Assembly: GCF_918797525.1 (NCBI RefSeq)
Contig: NZ_OU963893.1
Location: 4,216,001 to 4,280,000 of the forward strand
Reading direction: 5' to 3'
From: an unidentified bacterial endosymbiont
Lineage (GTDB): Bacteria; Pseudomonadota; Gammaproteobacteria; Enterobacterales; Enterobacteriaceae
DNA length: 64,000 bases
Below, one piece after another: positions 32,729 through 41,277 of this stretch (positions within the stretch are counted from its first letter, which is position 1; every line of letters begins with the position of its first letter). The translations under genes were made by a program, and so were the position numbers. Below the pieces are notes generated by a model. The model was given only the letters and a program-made list of their open reading frames with translations, was not told the origin of the DNA and ran no database searches.

Positions 32729-33286
32729 TCACAGAGGGTGTGTTGTTTCACGGTAATTAATAATGGTGCCGTGGCTTATCAGCCTTTTGCCTACGTGCGC
32801 CGATACGGAATAGTGTTTGAAGCCGTTGGCATCAGAAAAGGCTAACTTGCTCGTGACTTCCAGGGAGTCACCAGGGTACGCGATATCCTTAAACTTCAGG
32901 TTTTGCGCTGCCAGCACGCCGCGTACCTGGGCACGCCGCGCACGAATAATCGCCAGCATCTCGTCCGTCGCAATATGGGCATGAATGTCGCGCAGCGACG
33001 TCAGCGCGTCGTTAAACCGGGCCTGATAGATATCGCAAATATCGGTTAGAAATGAGAGATACTCGCTGGCCTGACCAAATATTTCGGCAATAATGACCCC
33101 TGGCATAATCGGGTCGTCAGGGAAATGCCCTTGCAGGTAAGGCTCGTTATAGGCGATGTGTTTCGTCACCTTCACAAAACCATGCTCGCCGTATTTAAAA
33201 TCGTCAATACGATCGACCATCAACAGAGGCTGACGCCAGCCGCCCATTTCCAGAAAGATCTTTGAGGGAATAACGTATTTGGACAT
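32729..33286 (-). CDS. FabZ/FabA-type 3-hydroxyacyl-ACP dehydratase
   Basis: 185-residue hot-dog-fold protein. The active histidine H54 is in QGHFPDDPIMPG and the acidic residue E68 in VIIAEIFGQAS. It would remove water after each ketoreduction to leave double bonds; no enoyl reductase gene was seen in the operon, so the bonds would remain and give a polyene. It lies three bases after the ketoreductase and its stop overlaps a possible ACP start. Confidence 0.85.
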   Translation of the reverse strand: MSKYVIPSKIFLEMGGWRQPLLMVDRIDDFKYGEHGFVKVTKHIAYNEPYLQGHFPDDPIMPGVIIAEIFGQASEYLSFLTDICDIYQARFNDALTSLRDIHAHIATDEMLAIIRARRAQVRGVLAAQNLKFKDIAYPGDSLEVTSKLAFSDANGFKHYSVSAHVGKRLISHGTIINYRETTHPL

Positions 33287-33289
33287 AGA

Positions 33290-34045
33290 TCACCGCATAA
33301 CCAGGCCGCCATCGATAACGATGGTTTGACCGACGATATAGCTGGAAGCAGAAGAGCTTAAATAAACGATGGCGTTCGCCACTTCCTCGCATTTGCCCAG
33401 GCGACGCAGCGGAATGGTGTTAGTGACACTGCGCACCACTGTACGGGACACTTTCTTTACCATTTTTGATTCAATCATTCCCGGCGCAACGGCGTTCACG
33501 CGAATACCGTATACGGCGAGTTCTGCAGCCAGCGTGCGGGTAAAACCGAGGAGCGCGCCTTTAGAAGCACTGTAATTCGCCTGTCCTGTGCTCGGAATAA
33601 GGGCAGCAATGGAGGCGACATTTATAATCGCCGGGCTTTCGGCTGAGCGAAGCAGCATCAGCGCCTCTTTAGTCAGGCGGAAGGTGCTGAGCATGTTGAT
33701 ATCCATCACCTGGCTAAAATCCGCGAAGGTCATCGAGGCAAACAGGCTATCTTTTACCACTCCGGCGTTATTCACCAGAACGTCGAGCTTTCCGGCTTTT
33801 TCTGTCAGATGCGCACAGAGCGCAACAACGTCCTGCGGATCGGCAAGATCGCACGGGATGAGCGAAAGTTTGCCCCCTGCCGGATGGTGCGCTTTTAACT
33901 CGGCTAAGGGCGCGGCATTGGATTTGTACAGGGCATAGACATCACACGCCTGCTCCAGAAACGTCGCGCAGATCGCCAGGCCAATATCCCCGCTGGCGCC
34001 GGTCACCAGAACCGATTTTTGCTTAAGGTCGTTATATTGATACAT
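33290..34045 (-). CDS. FabG-type 3-ketoacyl-ACP reductase
   Basis: 251-residue short-chain dehydrogenase. The nucleotide-binding glycine motif is VTGASGDIG near 14-22, then NNAG, the catalytic S145, Y158 and K162 (YSASK), and VNAVAPG. It ends VGQTIVIDGGLVMR, as in FabG. It would reduce the keto group after each chain extension. The ATG at 34045 is chosen; a GTG three codons upstream is in frame, and a longer frame overlaps the AcpS gene without support. Confidence 0.9.
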   Translation of the reverse strand: MYQYNDLKQKSVLVTGASGDIGLAICATFLEQACDVYALYKSNAAPLAELKAHHPAGGKLSLIPCDLADPQDVVALCAHLTEKAGKLDVLVNNAGVVKDSLFASMTFADFSQVMDINMLSTFRLTKEALMLLRSAESPAIINVASIAALIPSTGQANYSASKGALLGFTRTLAAELAVYGIRVNAVAPGMIESKMVKKVSRTVVRSVTNTIPLRRLGKCEEVANAIVYLSSSASSYIVGQTIVIDGGLVMR

Positions 34046-34065
34046 ATCATTCACAAATAATTTGA

Positions 34066-34446
34066 TTAATAAAGGATGACAATCGCTATCGCATGAGTCT
34101 GGCAATGTGAAATAGTCAGCGAGTGGTTAGCGAGCCCTTTTTCCATTAGCAAACCTTTTATCCGTTCGCTGAAATTAAACTGTGGGCAACCGTAATCGTC
34201 GTGCGTCACTTCGACATCATGAAAAGTAATACCATGGCGAAAACCACACCCGAGGGCCTTTACCGCCGCCTCTTTTGCCGCCCAGAAACCGGCCGCACGT
34301 TCAACGTTTGGGTCATCAAGGTTTATCTTTATCAATTCTTGTCCGCTATAGACCCGGGACAAAAAATCAATTTTTCCGTTATCTATCGCCCGATTAATTC
34401 GCGTTACCTCAACGATATCCGTACCGATGCGCATACTGGTTTTCAT
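34066..34446 (-). CDS. AcpS-type phosphopantetheinyl transferase
   Basis: 126-residue holo-ACP synthase-type enzyme. The magnesium-binding aspartate is in RIGTDIVEV and the acidic site in FWAAKEAAVKALGCGF, both AcpS hallmarks. It should attach phosphopantetheine to the ACP of this operon. It lies five bases after the tpsB stop, so the two-partner secretion genes and the lipid synthase genes are in one translational unit. Confidence 0.9.
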   Translation of the reverse strand: MKTSMRIGTDIVEVTRINRAIDNGKIDFLSRVYSGQELIKINLDDPNVERAAGFWAAKEAAVKALGCGFRHGITFHDVEVTHDDYGCPQFNFSERIKGLLMEKGLANHSLTISHCQTHAIAIVILY

Positions 34447-34451
34447 CCTTG

Positions 34452-36074
34452 TTATAGCTGATATGAAATATTGAAGTTAACGTTAAGCTTATCGACATCC
34501 ATGCGGCCCGGATATTTAACGGGTGCGGACAGGGAGGTATCCCAGGTCAGATTTTTTACATTGCCCTGTAACCCCACCGCGGATCCGGCGAGAAACTCAT
34601 CGCCATATACGCTGTCCTTTTTTATCTGCCCGATGTCGAACCCAACATAATAATTGGCATTAATACTATCCAGCGGATAATAGAGCGTATTTTGCAGGTA
34701 ATAACCGCTGTTCCCGTTCAGGCCAACGCTATTTTCAAACCCACGCACGTTCCAGCGCTCTCCCAGGGTCATTTGATCCTGTAATGTGAGATCTCGCGGC
34801 GCGTATTGAGCATAAAAAGTCGTGCTAAAAATACGCTTTCCAAGCTGGCGCGAATAACTGCTCTCCAGATTAAAAATCTGGCTCACCGGGCTGACATCGC
34901 CATACACCATATCCGGTGTTTTTTCAGCACCAAACCAGGTGACAAAACGCTGCCATGACAATGTTGAATCCCAGTAAGCGTTATTCAGTTGCTGTTTATA
35001 GTTAACGCCCAGCCTGATGTTATCCATATTGCGTTTTTGCAATACCAGTTCCTGACCGTCAATTTTATACCCGGATTTGCGACGGATGAGCTCAGCATTA
35101 CTGATCACTTTACGGGTTTTATCCCGGTATAAGGTACGCGCGGCTTTTGCGCTCAAGTAATCACTCTTACCGACATACTCCACGGCGGTATAATTAAGCG
35201 GAATGGTCTGGCGTGACGTGCTGCTGCTATAGAAAACCGAATAGTTCCAGTAACCCACAGGAAGCGCGTAGTAACCACTCACACTCTCGTACTGCCCCGT
35301 TGTGCTGCGTGTTCCGGCCAGATAAAACAGGTCACTCAGTTGCGCCGTGTTGTATAAATAGCCCACCACCGAGGTCAGGTATCGCCCTGTCTGTTTGTCA
35401 CCCCAATTACTGTAGCTCGCTCTCAGGTTCCAGTTTTTGCTGCGATCGGTAGAGATGCGCACCGTGCTGTAGCCATGCCGGGTACCGGGTTCGATATTAA
35501 TTTTTACATTGGCGTTCGGTACCTGCTGCAGGTTCTCCAGCCCCTGTTCAATATCGCGAATATTAAGGATATCCTCTTGCTTAAACGGCAATATCCACGG
35601 GTTTACATCATCGGCCTCAACAAGGACTTTTTCGATTCTCCCCGCCTCAACGTTAAGCGTCAGAGTACCAGAAGCGATATTTTGTGATGGCAGAGTAATG
35701 CGGGTGGTGATATATCCAGCATTGATATAATAATCCTGCAACGCGGTAGTAATTTTCACTACGCCACTACTCCCGACACAACGCCCCAGGATCTCCTTTT
35801 TAACTGCCTGGTCGGTTTTATGCCTCAGAAAATCGTTTTCAAGCTTCAGCGTATTAATCCTAAAGCAGTTTTCCTCTTCTGGCAGGTCGTCCAGTTTGAA
35901 AACTTTTCGATCGGTACTGGAATAGACATCCTGGCGTTGCACTTTCTGTTCTTTAAATGCACTTAAATCGGCATTATGTTGCTGCTTGATAAGCTGATTA
36001 ATATCATCCTCAGCGTAGCTACAGGAACCCACCAACAATAATGACAGCGACAAGATTTTGAATCGTAATTCCAT
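34452..36074 (-). CDS. Two-partner secretion transporter (TpsB, ShlB/FhaC type)
   Basis: 540 residues, signal peptide MELRFKILSLSLLLVGSCSYA. Two POTRA-type domains follow (LNVEAGRIEKVLVE is in this part), then a 16-strand-type barrel with the family motif near the centre (TPDMVYGDVSPVS) and WNVRGFENSVGLNGNSGYYLQN, a ShlB/FhaC signature, and a barrel C-terminus ending NVNFNISYQL. It exports the partner encoded upstream. In the Serratia haemolysin system the homologue also activates its partner. Stop is five bases before the AcpS start. Confidence 0.93.
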   Translation of the reverse strand: MELRFKILSLSLLLVGSCSYAEDDINQLIKQQHNADLSAFKEQKVQRQDVYSSTDRKVFKLDDLPEEENCFRINTLKLENDFLRHKTDQAVKKEILGRCVGSSGVVKITTALQDYYINAGYITTRITLPSQNIASGTLTLNVEAGRIEKVLVEADDVNPWILPFKQEDILNIRDIEQGLENLQQVPNANVKINIEPGTRHGYSTVRISTDRSKNWNLRASYSNWGDKQTGRYLTSVVGYLYNTAQLSDLFYLAGTRSTTGQYESVSGYYALPVGYWNYSVFYSSSTSRQTIPLNYTAVEYVGKSDYLSAKAARTLYRDKTRKVISNAELIRRKSGYKIDGQELVLQKRNMDNIRLGVNYKQQLNNAYWDSTLSWQRFVTWFGAEKTPDMVYGDVSPVSQIFNLESSYSRQLGKRIFSTTFYAQYAPRDLTLQDQMTLGERWNVRGFENSVGLNGNSGYYLQNTLYYPLDSINANYYVGFDIGQIKKDSVYGDEFLAGSAVGLQGNVKNLTWDTSLSAPVKYPGRMDVDKLNVNFNISYQL

Positions 36075-36084
36075 TTACTTTCTC

Positions 36085-36145
36085 AAAAAAAGGCAGCAGG
36101 GTCTCATCCTGACCTGGTGTTAACAGAAGATAGCTACTGCCTTTT
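36085..36145 (-). terminator. Attenuator-like hairpin between tpsA and tpsB
   Basis: On the minus strand AAAAGGCAG (36145-36137 reversed) pairs with CTGCCTTTT (36096-36088), followed by a run of seven T. The loop is long (about 40 bases) and holds a smaller inner hairpin (CAGGTC with GACC-TG). It lies directly after the tpsA stop, so it could end part of the transcripts and lower expression of everything downstream compared with tpsA. Confidence 0.55.
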
Positions 36146-36160
36146 GTTACGGCTTAAAAA

Positions 36161-39100
36161 TTAAATACCGACAACTGTCCCGGTATTGGTGACTTTATTG
36201 GCGTTTAATTCCATGCCCGTTAACCCACCTAATACCGCGTCTTTGCCGCTATTGGTCACGTTATTCGCCGTGACGGCCGCCACGCCATAGCTGAGCATGT
36301 TGAGGTAGTTATAGAGATTGCCGGACGTTTTTGCCGTCAGGGTATAATCACCCACAATATTGCCGCGGTTATTAATGTCTTTAACAGCATTAATCACGAT
36401 ATTCTGCGCAAGAATATTGCTTTTCGTGTTGTTGGTGACATGTTTTTGCGTATCGATGTTAAGGCGTGTTCCCGCAACAATGTCCTGGAAGTTTTCAACC
36501 CCATTGAGAGCATTAATTGCCAGCGCATTGTCTGCAGAGAGCGTATTACGGTTATAGAGCACACCTTTCTGAACATTGATATTCAGCGCGTCTTTGCTGC
36601 TGATCCAGCCATAGTTGGTGAAGCTGTTATCCACATTCAGCGTCAGGTTCTTATCTGATGCAATTACCCCCGTCGCGGTGTTATTTGCCATGCTCCCATT
36701 GCTGGCGTTGTAGAGCGTACCTGCCGTGATGTCCAGGTTACCCGCGCTCCAGGTCGTGGCATAGTTGTTGTAAAACACACCGGCAGCGTTGATGATCGCA
36801 TTGGCACCGCTGGTCAACATTCCCCAGGTATTATCCAGATTGCCTTTCGCTGAGACAAGGCTGAGATCGCCCGTTACGGCGGTGATATTTCCGCGGTTGT
36901 TACTAACGTTTGCGGTCGTCGCCAGCGTCATATCGCCGTTCGCTTTAAGGGTCGCATTATTGTTGTTAATGCTGTTGGCGCTGATGGAGACATCGGCCTC
37001 GCCCCTCATGGTGAGGTTATTATTCAGATTACCGTTCGTTTTCACGATCAGGTCTGATTGGCCTACAATATTACCCCGGTTATTAATGTCATTAACCGCA
37101 GTGATGGTGACGTTATCCCCCACCATATTACTGTTACTGTTGTTGGTGACATGGCGCTGGGTGGTAATCGTAAGATCGCCTCCGGCCGCAGAGATATCTT
37201 TGAAGTTTTCCACGCCATTCAGCGCGCTGAGAGTCAACGATTTTTCGGCAGCCAGCGTATTACGGTTATAGAACACGCCTTTAAGAATGTTAACTGTCGC
37301 ATCGCCCAGGCTACTGATCCAGCCGTAGTTATTGACGTTGTTATTAACATTCAGAACCAGATCTTTGTCTGTGGCAATAATACCCGTCGCGTTGTTATCA
37401 ATTAACGTGCCACTGCTATAGTTCTCCAGCGAAACGGAATCAATATTCAGGTTGCCCGCAGCATAGGTTGTCGCGTAGTTATTATAGAACACGCCACCGG
37501 ATTTGAGGCGAGTATCTGCCCCACTCACCAGTAATGCGCGGGTATTATCAATATTCCCTTTGGCCTGCAGAGTCAGCGGGCCATTCTCGGCAATAATGCG
37601 GCTGGTATTGTTATAGATGTGGTTCCCGGTAAGGGAAACCCCCTCTTTACCGATCATTCCCCCCGTCTGCTGAGGCATGCCGAAGTAGAGGCCAAATGCG
37701 CTACCGAAGTTATTACCGTTACGGTTATCAATGTTGTTTTTGGCATTGACGGTCAGGGTTTTATTCGCCACGATCATCGCGGTGTTATTATTCACCTCAG
37801 CGTTGGCGTTGATATCAATATTCTGCCCCATCATAAAGCCACCGTAATTATTTACGGCATTGGCTCCCAACGCGACGTCACCCTCTTCAGAGCTGAAAAC
37901 ACCAATGTAGTTGGTGATATTGCCCGTCGTCGATACGCTGATACCGCCTTTACCCGAGAGGCCGCCGTTGTCGTTACGCAGGGAACTCCCTTTCGCAATC
38001 ACTTTGGCAGACGAGTTCAGCTTACCCGCGTAGTTATCAATGGCACCGTTACTTTCCAGGGAGATATCGCCATTCGACGCCATCTGCCCACCGTTGTTAT
38101 TGATGCTATTCGCCGCAATCTGCACGCCCTTCTCGGCAATAATCCCTAAAGAGTCATTGCTGGACGTATCCGCCGTTTTGGTCGTACCGTTGTTCAGGGT
38201 TCCTTTAGCGGAAATTTTGGTGTAACCCCCGGCAGAACGGAGCAAGCCTTTGGTGTTATCGACGTTCCCGGCACTGACGACATCCACATTACCGAGAGAA
38301 TCAACTAACCCGCTGTTGTTGTTAATGACGCTAGACTCCAGGCCGACATAGCCACCTTTGATTTGACCGTTGCGGTTATTCAGGGTGCCGGTTTTCAACG
38401 CCACGATACCCGCTTCGATACCGACGGTGGTCCCTTTTCCTGAGTTGGTCAGAGTAGCGTTATTGGTATCAACCGCCAGCGTGCCAGCAGAGGCCAGTTT
38501 ACCGTTGGTGTTATCAATAGCACCGCTGTTGATGTATAGATCGCCGGAGGTGGAAATATTGCCCGCGCGGGTATTCACCAGATTATTTTTGTTGGTATCC
38601 AGTGCAATAGACCCTGTGGAAGCAATGGCCCCCGTGGTGTTGTTAAGTGCGCCGTTGGTCTTAATATTTATCTGACCAGAGGTTTCAATGCGCGCGTTGC
38701 TGTTCAGCAACTGGCCCTTCGAGTCAATGTTCACCCCGTCCACACCAGCCGAAATCAGGCCCAGGTTGCGCACGCCAACGCCGTTTTCAGTACTGACAAG
38801 GTTGATTTTTTTCGCGTACATACCGCCAAGGGCGGCCACGTCAATGCTGTTGGTATTGCGTGAACCCGTTGCAGTAACGGTACCCGTCACCTGGCCTGCG
38901 GAGTTAACGTAGTTATTGCCCGCCACCACGTTCAGTTCGCCAGCCGTCACCTTGTCGTTGACCACCACGTTACGCGCCAGAATCTCGGTCGGGCTGGTGG
39001 TGTTCAATTGGCCCAGCGTGATGCTGCCGCCTTTAACGGAGTAGCCTGCCACTTCGCCGTTTTGAATGTCGGGCGTACCGGTCGTCAGCGTCAGTTTTCC

Positions 39101-39550
39101 GGCGTTAATCGTCCCTCCGCCGTTCACCGTGATGCCGTTAGGGTTGGCGATAATCAAATCAGCTTTATCGCCTGCAATCTCCATCATCCCGTTGATGGCG
39201 GTAGTATTTTTAGAGGTCACTTCGTTAAGAATGACTTTCGCCGTGCCGGAGGCCAGGTTGCTGTTACCTTGAATGTTACCGCCAAGCGTAGTGTTCGCGC
39301 CGGTCGCGCTGTTATTAAAGATCAGGCCATTCTTATCAACGTTGAGCTTATCGTAAACGTTATGGGAAAGACCTTTATCGTTGGCGGTATTGATATTAAT
39401 AACCGGTACGTTGTTCGCGGCGCCGACAACACCATTTTTCATACTGATGTCAGCGGCCTGCGTAACGATGGGCAGCGCTAACAGAACCGCAGCCGCAACC
39501 GGATGCCACTTCATTTCGAAGCGCGAAGTGCTATTTTTTTTACTATTCAT
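36161..39550 (-). CDS. Two-partner secretion exoprotein (TpsA, filamentous haemagglutinin type)
   Basis: 1129 residues. Signal peptide up to about residue 33 (LLALPIVTQAA). The TPS domain spans about 34-250, with the typical NPNGI motif at 136-140 (DLIIANPNGITVNGGG). The rest is a parallel beta-helix of short repeats rich in Asn, with the pattern NNYGW, NNRGNIVG and DNTxG. Two long copies of about 175 residues, at about 666-840 and 904-1078, arose by duplication. No toxin domain of the CDI type is seen at the end, which stops at NTGTVVGI. It could be an adhesin, a haemolysin or a carrier for the operon's lipid. Confidence 0.9.
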   Translation of the reverse strand: MNSKKNSTSRFEMKWHPVAAAVLLALPIVTQAADISMKNGVVGAANNVPVININTANDKGLSHNVYDKLNVDKNGLIFNNSATGANTTLGGNIQGNSNLASGTAKVILNEVTSKNTTAINGMMEIAGDKADLIIANPNGITVNGGGTINAGKLTLTTGTPDIQNGEVAGYSVKGGSITLGQLNTTSPTEILARNVVVNDKVTAGELNVVAGNNYVNSAGQVTGTVTATGSRNTNSIDVAALGGMYAKKINLVSTENGVGVRNLGLISAGVDGVNIDSKGQLLNSNARIETSGQINIKTNGALNNTTGAIASTGSIALDTNKNNLVNTRAGNISTSGDLYINSGAIDNTNGKLASAGTLAVDTNNATLTNSGKGTTVGIEAGIVALKTGTLNNRNGQIKGGYVGLESSVINNNSGLVDSLGNVDVVSAGNVDNTKGLLRSAGGYTKISAKGTLNNGTTKTADTSSNDSLGIIAEKGVQIAANSINNNGGQMASNGDISLESNGAIDNYAGKLNSSAKVIAKGSSLRNDNGGLSGKGGISVSTTGNITNYIGVFSSEEGDVALGANAVNNYGGFMMGQNIDINANAEVNNNTAMIVANKTLTVNAKNNIDNRNGNNFGSAFGLYFGMPQQTGGMIGKEGVSLTGNHIYNNTSRIIAENGPLTLQAKGNIDNTRALLVSGADTRLKSGGVFYNNYATTYAAGNLNIDSVSLENYSSGTLIDNNATGIIATDKDLVLNVNNNVNNYGWISSLGDATVNILKGVFYNRNTLAAEKSLTLSALNGVENFKDISAAGGDLTITTQRHVTNNSNSNMVGDNVTITAVNDINNRGNIVGQSDLIVKTNGNLNNNLTMRGEADVSISANSINNNNATLKANGDMTLATTANVSNNRGNITAVTGDLSLVSAKGNLDNTWGMLTSGANAIINAAGVFYNNYATTWSAGNLDITAGTLYNASNGSMANNTATGVIASDKNLTLNVDNSFTNYGWISSKDALNINVQKGVLYNRNTLSADNALAINALNGVENFQDIVAGTRLNIDTQKHVTNNTKSNILAQNIVINAVKDINNRGNIVGDYTLTAKTSGNLYNYLNMLSYGVAAVTANNVTNSGKDAVLGGLTGMELNANKVTNTGTVVGI
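36311..36841 (-). repeat. Large internal repeat in tpsA, copy 2
   Basis: Second copy of the repeat at 37025-37555, offset by about 237 codons; same motif order (FYNNYATT, NATGVIA, TNYGWIS, LYNRNTL, NGVENF, INNRGNIVG). Confidence 0.75.
37025..37555 (-). repeat. Large internal repeat in tpsA, copy 1
   Basis: About 175 codons. It shares the order of motifs FYNNYATT, NATGIIA, NNYGWIS, FYNRNTL, NGVENF and INNRGNIVG with copy 2 (36311-36841). Boundaries are approximate. Copies differ at many positions, so the duplication is not recent. Confidence 0.75.
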
Positions 39551-39772
39551 AATAAGCTACTCTTATAACGGAATAATTATATTCATGTTGAAACGTAACA
39601 TCACTACTCTAAACCACCCTCTCATTTCCCTTGACGAATAAACCTCCTTTGCTCCCTGTTGTGTCTAATTCAGAATTGTAGAGTTAGTATTGAACATAGT
39701 TTTGAACTTGCTGGCACCGCATTATCTGCACCTGAACTGACAGCATTAACGTTATGCCGCGCCAGGTGAATG

Positions 39773-39793
39773 CATTTTCCGTCCCGGAAAATG
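39773..39793. promoter_or_regulatory. 21-bp palindrome upstream of the tps/polyene operon
   Basis: CATTTTCCG, TCC, CGGAAAATG: nine-base perfect arms around a three-base centre, about 225 bases before the tpsA start. It is a candidate regulator binding site; it is not followed by a T-tract, so a terminator is less likely. Confidence 0.45.
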
Positions 39794-40247
39794 TCGCCAG
39801 TCATAAATATCCGTCATAAGCATGGGGAATTGCACCGGCATCGACATATAAATACTTACGCCAATGCCTGTTATGCTGCACTTCACCGGAGATGTAGTGA
39901 AACCTAATAACTTCCATTTGAAGGTCATTCTAACGGCTTTTTTTCAATTGGCAACATTCGCACGTTGCTATTTTGAGCAAAAATCAAATCGCGAATTTAC
40001 ATTGCGGAGGATAATTCTTATATATATTTCAGAATTAAGTTTATATGGCTAATTAATACCAATAAAATTGCAATATCAAGCAAGAAATACAACAGGAATA
40101 TACTGAGAAAAATGCCGGATAAAATGTCAGGAAAACGTTTTTTTTATATTGTGCTAAGAAAGGTCAGAACAATCCGATTGGACACAGCAAGCCGCGCACA
40201 AAACGCTGCAGGAGCTGACCGCAGGCGCGGGTTTTATACGATGAGGC

Positions 40248-40269
40248 GCGCGGGTGGCCAGGCCCGCGC
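40248..40269. terminator. GC-rich hairpin after lafU
   Basis: Seven-base perfect arms (GCGCGGG/CCCGCGC) around an eight-base loop, 14 bases past the lafU stop. No T-tract is visible, so it may be a weak or Rho-assisted terminator of the laf operon. Confidence 0.4.
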
Positions 40270-40282
40270 AAGCGAAGCGTTT

Positions 40283-41275
40283 TTACCTGTTAACCAGGCT
40301 GTGCCGCTGAGAGATAATCTGTTGCTGCTTATCGATTTTGTCCACCAGCGGCCGGACAACTTTCTCTCCGTGCTGGCCAAAATATTGATATAGCGTGTCA
40401 GAGGCGCTCCGGGTCAGGACCATAATCTCAATGCGGCGGTTGCCCGCGCTTTCCGGATGATCGGCATCAAGCAGCATCTGATCCGCCATCGCACTGACCT
40501 GCATCACCTTATCCTCCGGCATCCCCGCCAGCTCCAGTACCCGGCGCGCCGACAGCGCCCTGTCACCCGAGAGGTTCCAGTTGTTATAAATATTGTTTTT
40601 ATACGCCATTGCATCAGTATGGCCGGTAATGATGATTTTGTTGTCCAGCGAATCAAATACCGGCGCGAGCTCATTCAGCAGCGAGCGGAAGAATGGCGTG
40701 ATCCTGGCGCTGCCGCGCTCAAACATGTTGCGGTTCTGGTCGTCTTTGATCAGCACGCGCAGCCCCTGAGGAACAATCTCCATCTCAAGGTTCGTTTCCA
40801 TGTGCGCCTTACGGGCAATAGACTCAATGCTGGTCGCCAGCTCGCCGAGTTCGGTCGCCGATTTTTTCTTCAGTTGCGCCGTTTTCTGATTCACGTCCTG
40901 GGCCTTTTTCGCCGTCTCCTCGCTGACTTTCGCCACCTCTTTCGGCGTGGCTGCATTCTCAGGCAGAATACGGCCGCCGTTTTTCCCCTTCGCGCCCGGC
41001 AGTATCGGATCTTTGCCAATTTTGTTCAGCGATCCCAGCCCGCCGCCTTTGAAAATCGACTGACCATGTAGCGCCGCCACGATGTTTTCGCGATCGGATT
41101 TGCTGACGCTGTTCACAATCCACAGCGTCATGAAAAGCGCCATCATCGCCAGCGTAAAGTCAGCGAACGCAACCTTCCACGCGCCGCCGTGATGCCCACC
41201 GTGATTCTTTTTGATTTGACGCCGGATAATGGTGGTTTTCGCCCCACGATCGCGACGGTTCGCCGCCTTTCTCAT
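40283..41275 (-). CDS. lafU: LafU, MotB-like stator subunit of lateral flagella
   Basis: 330-residue MotB homologue. One transmembrane helix near 40-60 (VAFADFTLAMMALFMTLWIVN, with the proton-carrying aspartate just inside) and an OmpA-like peptidoglycan-binding domain (IIITGHTDAMAYKN, then NWNLSGDRALSARRVLELAG). With LafT it forms the stator. Start MRKAANRRDR is three bases after the lafT stop; the longer frame would overlap lafT. It is the last gene of the laf operon; in E. coli it is usually next to dinB, which is not the case here. Confidence 0.93.
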   Translation of the reverse strand: MRKAANRRDRGAKTTIIRRQIKKNHGGHHGGAWKVAFADFTLAMMALFMTLWIVNSVSKSDRENIVAALHGQSIFKGGGLGSLNKIGKDPILPGAKGKNGGRILPENAATPKEVAKVSEETAKKAQDVNQKTAQLKKKSATELGELATSIESIARKAHMETNLEMEIVPQGLRVLIKDDQNRNMFERGSARITPFFRSLLNELAPVFDSLDNKIIITGHTDAMAYKNNIYNNWNLSGDRALSARRVLELAGMPEDKVMQVSAMADQMLLDADHPESAGNRRIEIMVLTRSASDTLYQYFGQHGEKVVRPLVDKIDKQQQIISQRHSLVNR

Positions 41276-41277
41276 GC

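Larger units (their letters stand above)
39551..40282. other. AT-rich gap before tpsA, presumed promoter region; no clear gene
   Basis: 732 bases between tpsA and lafU, both on the minus strand. The tpsA promoter should lie here. Marks seen: TTGAAC repeated at 39690-39695 and 39702-39707 (spacing 12), the palindrome at 39773-39793, and an AT-rich stretch near 39880-40180. A 62-codon open frame at 39864-40052 has no convincing ribosome site or family and was not annotated. The right part holds a GC-rich hairpin (40248-40269) just after lafU. Confidence 0.6.

Noticed and set aside
36161..39550. CDI toxin reading of the exoprotein
   Set aside because: No C-terminal toxin domain, no VENN-type boundary and no small immunity gene after it.
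39864..40052. 62-codon open frame upstream of tpsA
   Set aside because: No ribosome site, AT-rich region, no recognisable family; kept as intergenic.
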